A stretch of 64,000 nt of DNA, taken from positions 15,475,428 to 15,539,427 of the forward strand of contig JAJEKV010000002.1 in the NCBI GenBank assembly GCA_021234155.1. Direction: 5' to 3'. Shown piece after piece: positions 57,300-64,000 of this stretch. The notes below the pieces were generated by a model. That model was not told where the DNA came from. It saw only the letters and a program-made list of their open reading frames with translations, and did no database searches. The stretch's first letter is position 1. Every line of letters starts with the position of its first letter. A program made the position numbers and the translations under genes. Origin of the DNA: Isoetes taiwanensis (Eukaryota; Streptophyta; Lycopodiopsida; Isoetales; Isoetaceae).

Positions 57300-58100
57300 G
57301 GCGCGGGGGGAAGGGGAGGAGATGGGGGTTTTAGGGCTAGAAAGCTTGAAAGATGAAGGTTCGCAATAAATCGCCCATCAGAAGATCGGGTTTGCCCATG
57401 CCAGAAAGATGCAAACCATTTAAACACAAAATTTTTTACTACCTGGGTTATGGCGACGGTGAAAGCAGAGCTCGACGGAATGGAGCAAGCGAACTGGAGA
57501 AAGCGAAGCCTTAGGAAAGCAAAGCCTTAGGAAGAGCATTTGACGGAGCAGAGGTCCAGAAGCAGATAAGATGAACACGTGGCCTCCCTCAGAATTTTCA
57601 CCCAATTTTTTTTTCCTTTCTATTTTTTCCCTCACCCGGAAATCTAGAGCATCAAGGCATCGAATCTTGGTGTATATAAATTATATAAGGGTAGATTAGT
57701 TCATATTCGTCGTTAGTACCTAAACACATGTATGCCTCTCATTTTGTTTAATATGCATCATGATGTGGGGTAGCCCACGAAAAAAGCTAAAGTTAATGTG
57801 GGCCAAGCTCAAGCTATCCCAACTAGTACCACCATGCTACATGTCCATCATTCTCTTAACATTAAAGTTGTAGGAGAGACCCTTTTGGGTTCATCAACTC
57901 ACATGGGGCTTTCAAATGCAAGTACACTTCAAGAAATAAACCTTCATGGCAGTTATAAATTTTAGATGTTCAGAGTTGGATTGTATAGTAACTTGAAGTT
58001 GTACCACCATATTCAACAGCAAGGTCAAATTCCTCAAGTATTTTATGTAGTTGCACCCTGAAGTACTCTAATTTTTTACAGTCCACGATGTAGGTAGATT
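57300..58100. other. J-domain gene upstream region and LINE 5' flank
   Basis: Minus-strand open frames just upstream of the J-domain gene (57427-57188 and 57635-57420) show no domain and may be 5' UTR. From 57700 to 58100 I see no gene; the LINE-like coding sequence begins near 58100. Confidence 0.4.
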
Positions 58101-60180
58101 ATGAAAGCTATTCCAGCACATTGTGCAACCTTGGTGCAGTCAGTCTCGCTGCACAAGACAGACAGATACAATCGCTACTTGTGGATGTGCATGCAGCATG
58201 ACAGTGGCAGCATCCTCTTTGTAGCAGCATGCTACTTTCCACATGCCGAGAGCAACTTCTATAACACTCATTCGGGTTTGGATAGATTGGAGCCCTATGT
58301 CGATCTATATGATGACATAGAGCAGCACAAACGGTTGGGCAAGATCATGTTGCTTGGAGACTTTAATGCACGCACAGAAGCCGAGCAGGTCCCAAAAGTT
58401 GAGCCCCTGACGGAGGATGTCTTGCAGTTGAACCCCGCAGAGGCGGCTTGGCCAAGGATATTAGATGACAACCATATTTCACGCTATGGCAGGCAGTTAT
58501 TGTTGTTGGGTAGTATCTTTGACCTGGTTATTTGTAATGGGTTGGCACAATAGCCGTCTTCCAGCCGTTGCACTTGTAGACAGGAGAACCAAGGGGGCGG
58601 CTCCAGTGTGGTGGATTACGTGATGGCAGAGGAATAGGATCTGCACCTGGTTACCCATTTTTGCATTGGAATAAACACTCGAGACGAGGAAGTGAACTCA
58701 GACCACCAGCCCCTTTTCTTGCATATAAATTAGCAGGCTCCCCTTGCATCCATTGCCTCAACACTCCAAGTGCCCCGGCTGCACCTGGATTACGACTGTG
58801 CAGAGACCTATGCCCGGATGCTTGAGCATGACCTGGAGGGACTACTGCAGCTTCCCACACTTTAGCAACAATCTGTCCAGCTGGCTCACTTGCTTCTAAT
58901 AGCCTCTGAAAGATGCTTTTGGAGAAGCCACACATAGAGGACCTCGGCCCGCTACCACCTTCCCTCGCAACAGGTGGTTCGATGATGAGTGTCGGGAGAT
59001 CAAATGCGGACTCCGGCAAGTCACTGATAGCACCTTCCGCCCACAGGCCATCAGTCAATATCGCTCTTTCAACAAGAACAAGAAAGCCGGATACCTTGTA
59101 GAGCACCAGCAACAGATGTTCGGTCTCCTGGATCGGCAGCCCAAGACATTTTGAAGAAAGGTATTGAGCAAGGCTATACAACCCATAGGGAACATCACCT
59201 CGGAGTAATGGGTACAGTACTTGCAATAGCTTTATGATTTGCTCGGGGGCGGGGCAACAGTGCCTCCACAGATGGGCTGGTCATCACAGAGGGGAATGTC
59301 TGGGCCTGCAACGCCTAGCTAATGGAAAGGCAGCAGATTTAGATGGCATGCAGGCAGAACTTCTGAAGTGGGTTGGGCCTCCAATGGTGCCTGTCCTCAC
59401 AGGACTATTCAATAAAGCATTGCAAGAAGGCTTCCCTCTGCAGTGGACCACTAGTAGGGTTGTACCCATATACAAGGCAGGTGACCCTCAATGCCCAGTC
59501 AACTATTGCACTATTATGTTCAGCTCTCTCTTTGCAAAATTGTTGGCTGGCATCCTTGAGTAGCGGCTGACAATATGGGTAGAAGAGACAGAGTTGCGTT
59601 CTCTGACATAAGCAGGCTTCCAGCCCGGGCATTCCACCATTGACCATATTTTCACTCTGCGCACGGTGATTGAAGATAGCAGGAATCGCCGACAAAACCT
59701 GTACCGTTGTTTCGTGGATTTTACAAAGGCTTTTGACACAGTGCCTCGGGATAAGTTATGGGACAGACTGCGGCAGCTAGGGACTCCGTTGACTTGCAGA
59801 CCGCAATATACAGGCTATACGAGGCATGCTCAGGACGTCTCACATCATCAGAACAGCCGATAGTCAGTAGTATTGGAGTACGTCAGGGTTGCCCCCTCTG
59901 CCCCACACTCTTTGGCCTATACATTGATCAGCTTGAAGATTGGCTTTCTAAGCATGGAGGTGCGGGCGCCCATCTCATGCACCACCTAATTCGGCAACTC
60001 ATATATGCTGATGATGTAGACCTCTTGACCTATACTCCAGAGGACATGCAACATCACTTGGATGCTCTTGATACTTTTTGCCAGTTCACTGGCATACAAG
60101 TTAACTTGGCCAAAACTAGGGTGTTGTTAGTTTCGTCATCCTGTTATGCACTAGCACCTCTAGTGATAACCAACACATCA
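58101..60180 (+). pseudogene. Non-LTR retrotransposon: AP-endonuclease and reverse transcriptase
   Basis: The first frame (58101-58553) is the endonuclease with LGDFNARTE. A later broken frame keeps VVDYVMA and the catalytic SDHQPL (near 58700). RT begins with NGKAADLDGMQAELLKW (near 59310), VVPIYKAGDP, AGFQPGHSTIDHI, the motif A line YRCFVDFTKAFDTVPRDKLW (near 59715), GVRQGCPLCPTLFGLYID and IYADDVDLL (near 60005), ending near 60160. Endonuclease nicks the target and RT copies the RNA at the nick. Stops at several places and a frameshift near 59790 disable it. The motif style (FVDFTKAFDTV, GVRQGCPL) differs from the L1 element at 45184-46870, suggesting another LINE clade. Confidence 0.85.
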
Positions 60181-60338
60181 AAAGGGCGGATCCTTCAAGG
60201 AAATCGTTATCCAATGGGCCCCAACCTTTCTAGCTTTATCCCATACCCCACAGACCATATCAATTCCTCCCCTTCCTCGAGATGCTTGCCCTCAAGCATG
60301 TAGAACACACCAATGTTGCCACGAGGAATTGATACCTT

Positions 60339-60351
60339 GGCTCTGATACCA
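60339..60351 (-). promoter_or_regulatory. Primer-binding site and LTR edge of another LTR element
   Basis: The minus strand reads TGGTATCAGAGCC, and one base further the plus strand starts TGCAAATCAAATTG (60353), a possible LTR edge. The leader lies to the left (about 60190-60338). The rest of this element is not visible, and the LTR's outer end cannot be placed. Confidence 0.55.
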
Positions 60352-60584
60352 TTGCAAATCAAATTGTAGCTCTGTCTTTGTAAAGTCAATCTAATAAAAG
60401 GAAGCTCTGCAAAAAGACATCAATTGCGCAAACCAAAGTGGTCATAGACGAATCTAATTCATCCTTAGATAGAAGTTCGAGTTGCATTATTACAAAAAAA
60501 AAAACACTTAAAATTATCATATATAAACTTGGATGTATATGGTGAGTAGATTAGATTATGAAGTAAACCTAAGATATTAGTCAA

Positions 60585-60725
60585 TATTCTGTTGATCTAG
60601 TGGTAACACACGAATTCTAGAACATGTATGCTCGAGTTCGAGATTGCTCAGAGCCGCACTATATATAGACCCGTTCCATGGCCCGTTGTGGACGTTAAAT
60701 TAATATCTATTTATCTATCTTCTAG
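60585..60725 (+). mobile_element. tRNA-derived SINE-like sequence
   Basis: GATCTAGTGGTAACAC (60594-60609) resembles an RNA polymerase III A box. CGAGTTCGAGATTG, about 25 bases further (60633-60646), resembles a B box. A TCTATTTATCTATCT simple-repeat tail ends the unit. The spacing fits a tRNA-derived SINE head. No target duplication was identified. Confidence 0.4.
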
Positions 60726-61342
60726 AAGGAGGATAGAAGATTAGGCAAATTCACAGTTTGCCACTTAGAAAACATCGTGAATGTTCAAGTAGGATTAGAG
60801 TTTCGTGTAGAAACGTTGGCTAATTCCATTTTTTCCATCTATAATAATACTAAATCATAGTGTCAAAAAATCTTAATACCAGTAAAAGAAAGTCTTTTGG
60901 CGAACTTTCGTCCTTAAGGTCAACCCCGCCGATAACTCTCCCCTTTTTTTTTCAAGTCGAGATTCACGACACATTATTGTTTCTAGGTGCTACATCGTGA
61001 ATCGCGGGTCTAGGTTCCCATGGCTTCAAAGGGCCAAGCCATGGCAATAAATTTCTTGTACTAGATAAAAGTTATCCTTGCCTTTCAAGCCATGCCATTG
61101 GCTCACAACAAATATCTTCCAAATATTCATCATCCCATTGGCTTTTGACAAATATTCTCCAAATATACCACAACCCGAGACAAACGAGGTTTTGCCTAGA
61201 AGGGCAATCCAAAAATGTAAATTAATTTTATTTTCAAAAAATGATATCTAGCCATTTATTTAACCACATTGTGATATTTGCAGTGTATTCTATGATTATA
61301 AAGAACAAAAATCATTGCCAATGTCAGATAACATGAACGAGG

Positions 61343-61536
61343 TAGGATGATACATTGTCATCTACCACATGCATTTGGCTAGGATGATAGAGTATCATCT
61401 ACCACATGCATTAGGGCACCGCATTTTTGTATTTTTTTGAAGGATTGGGCACCTTATTATGCATGATTGAGCATTTTTTGTATTTTTTTGAAGGACTGGG
61501 CACCTTGTTATGCATGATTGAGCCACTGTTTATATT
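61343..61536. repeat. Two adjacent short tandem repeats
   Basis: A 37-base unit (TAGGATGATA...CATCTACCACATGCATT) is repeated at 61343 and 61380. Then a unit of about 51 bases (GCATTTTTTGTATTTTTTTG...GCATGATTGA) is repeated at 61421 and 61471. Confidence 0.75.
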
Positions 61537-64000
61537 TGGTTGAAAGTATTGATTGATCATGCGAGATTGTGAGGCTAGTTTAGGCATGGATAAGATACAC
61601 ACTTGTGAAAAAAAATGGCAAAGGCGGTCGGGAAATGGGTGGCAAATTAAGTTTAGTGGTCAGATTCCATGTGGAGGCACGTTAGGCGCCATAAATAGGG
61701 AGGTTGAGGATAGTGGGACCCGACATCAGCCAAGCACCGCCAAGGGCTTTTTGTTTTTTTTCCGCGACCTACCAGTAAAGCAGACGGAATCTTTGTTCAA
61801 AAGCTGCGGCAACACAACGGCCATTTTATTCTGACGTCTGCTTCCAAAATAGCAAGCCTCTGCTCTAAGTGTTGCATCAGCATCAGATCTGAGTTGGGCG
61901 CTGATTTTTCCGCCGGATTTGGCCGAATTCTTCCGATCGGCCGCGATTCAGAGCGCCTTTACAGTCCCTGCTTCATAAATGGATCTTTGAAATAGCCTAC
62001 ACACCATGTCGCGAGCTTCTGTCGATGATATTGCTCTTCCTCGATCAAACGTAAGCTCCCTTTCTTTCCTTTTTAGCACAATGGTTTTGCTTTTTTTTTC
62101 TTCTTTTTGCCCCATGTAAGGACCAAGTTTGTTGTATAGACCTTTAGGGAACACTCTTGCTTTATGCTTATGCAAGAAAAGTGGGTGGGGCATTCTTGGA
62201 TATGGACTTCACTTGGCTGCCCCATGGGGCCATCTAAACAAGAATGGCAATCCAACTATTTTGCAGATGGAACATCCCACATTCCATTATACATTACCTT
62301 GAGACTATAGTGGCCTTTTTACCAGCTATCTTCAAGGCTTCTACAAGCTGTAAACAACTTGATCCCTAGTTTGAGGTTTAAGGAAAAAAAAGTAGATTTC
62401 ATGTCTCATTTTAAACAACCTGGCCCCTAGCTTGAGAAGAGAAAAAAGTAGATGTTATGTATCATCCTACCTATGAAATATATGCTCATAAGTATACGTG
62501 CTTGTAGTAAATTGTATTGTCAATATAGGTGTTCGTAGTAAATTGTATAGTTGATAGGTAAGAATGTGATTATGGGGCTTATATTACAAATAGGAAGTTT
62601 GATGATCTAGTTCATTGTATCTTGCAGATGGATCTTCTTGACATGAACAAATGGACCAATGCATATTTCACAAAATCATGCAATTCAAGTACAATTTCCA
62701 AAGGCCTTGTTGTGTCTCCTTGCATGGAGCATGTCAATTGCAAGGATGCAAGTAGAATGACATCATGGAAACGGTCATTACTATTTTGGCGTCGAGTGAC
62801 AAAAGATAACAGTTGTGTCCCAAAAAGTAAATGTTTGAAGAACCTGTCAAAAGATAAAATGGAAAAACATAAGGTGGCTAGTCTAATATACCAGATGGTT
62901 TAGGAATCCAAACCAAAAGGTGTCCAAGACAATCCTTAAGTAGTGGTAATTTTGGTAAACCCATATCAAACCTTGAGAAAGCCATCTCACTTGGCAATGC
63001 ATACCCCTTTATGTCTCATGACATTATGCGGATCTACTATTGTATGGACTGTATATTGTCAAACATGTTTGACATAAGAAATTTGTATGTGAAGTTCACG
63101 TCATCAAATTGCCAAATGATATTGAAAAAGCACTTGACTTTTTGCTATTCATTACCTCTAGAAAAATATTGCATGAGTTGCATTGTAGTATTTGGTTTAA
63201 GAAACGTTGGCGTGCATGTCAACCTAAAGTCATCTCAATAGTATTCTAAGCAAGAAGAGAGCATCACTACTAAGGTGCTAAACGCACTATGGGTTGCCCT
63301 TGCAACTAATTTGTAGATGGAGTCTAGAAGCCAAACTAATGATATGTGTTTGTGAGGTCGAGCCCAAGGTTGTATTTTCTTATCCCTAATGCTTATTTTG
63401 CAGGCGAAGTTGTTGTTTAACAACATGCTCCTAAAGGCTCAACATGTACAAAGGAGCATGGGGAAATTACATCAAGCCTACTAATAACTGGCAAGGAGCT
63501 CCTAAACCCGACTAATGCTAAATCAAGGGGCATAACCTAGGTGGCTAACTTTTAATAGTTTCTTAAGTTTAATTATTAGAGCCCACTTTTCATAGAAAAT
63601 GGAAAACCAAATCCCCGGCCCAATCGATTAACTGCAAAATGCTTTGAATTTATTAATAACAAGTTGAACAAAAACAAGTAGAGATCTTTATAAGAATGTA
63701 AGCAACTAAATTACGCCCAAACCAAATCTTATTCAACCATCAGATCACCAGAATGTGGCAAACCTAACCTGTGGATGGTCGAACCATTTGCCTCGAAGCT
63801 ATATGTAGTATGAAGATTCTAGACCGTGAGATTCTAAAGCCGCAATCTAAATGGGTAGTTGTGGCTCTCAAGCAAGTAAAAGAGCTTGAAGTATGGTTTA
63901 TGGAATGCTATGACAAAATGGACATTCAAAGACAAGCTCACGACCCCTCACGCAGACTCGACCTCAATCGGGCCACTTGAAGTAATGTAGCTACAATTTT
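61537..64000. other. No recognised gene; small ORFs
   Basis: Plus-strand frames at 62622-62903 (Cys/Lys-rich, FTKSCNSSTISKGLVVSP) and 63771-63980 (helical, WVVVALKQVKELEVWFMECY), and a minus frame at 62193-61948, have no family I recognise. The frames near 62622-63240 may be pieces of one decayed gene. Confidence 0.35.

Noticed and set aside
60594-60646. A tRNA gene
   Set aside because: A- and B-box-like words are present but no cloverleaf can be drawn; a SINE head is the better reading.

Overview
This is a repeat-rich stretch of nuclear DNA from a land plant with a large, transposon-loaded genome. The plant assignment rests on a complete chloroplast-type glutamate-1-semialdehyde aminomutase gene with two introns, two plant-type (PSPG-box) UDP-glycosyltransferase copies, a pentatricopeptide fragment, a GGPP-synthase relic, DUF7869 and DUF4283 remnants, Ty3/gypsy chromoviruses and CACTA/Harbinger-type MITEs. 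I cannot name the species. The low gene density and mixture of old elements would fit a gymnosperm or fern, but that is a weak inference.

Layout. 1-1352: decayed DUF7869 gene. 1519-15011: one large Ty3/gypsy chromovirus on the minus strand with paired LTRs, primer-binding site, polypurine tract, gag, protease, RT, RNase H, integrase and chromodomain, all broken. Between its primer-binding site and gag lie about 4.4 kb of extra sequence in the same orientation. This holds a chimeric histone H3-like gene (12256 down to 11111), a three-unit 201-bp repeat and one or two unrecognised ORFs. A 550-bp foldback element sits inside its 5' LTR. 15012-24120: a 267-bp CACTA-type MITE, a GGPP-synthase pseudogene, a LINE ORF1 and a stack of SINE-like repeats. 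25285-27203: the intact aminomutase gene with a G-box just upstream. 28761-33333: LINE debris and a second gypsy element split by a solo LTR that still has its 5-bp target duplication.

34435-38778 and 47748-51522 are two copies of one duplicated block, each with a UDP-glycosyltransferase. The first copy is killed by an 11-bp deletion and the second is intact. Between them lie unrecognised ORFs, an L1-type LINE (45184-46870) and an LTR whose outer edge coincides with the duplication boundary. A third fragment of the block (53498-54068) contains a Tourist-like MITE. 56841-57299 is a J-domain protein gene. 58101-60180 is a non-L1-looking LINE, followed by another LTR/primer-site junction and a SINE-like sequence. 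The last 3 kb show no recognisable gene.

The probably functional host genes are three: the aminomutase (chlorophyll/heme precursor synthesis in plastids), the second UDP-glycosyltransferase and the J-domain protein. They do not form a pathway. The most unusual item is the histone H3-like gene inside the retrotransposon: an H3 tail start and an H3 core separated by a long charged insert.
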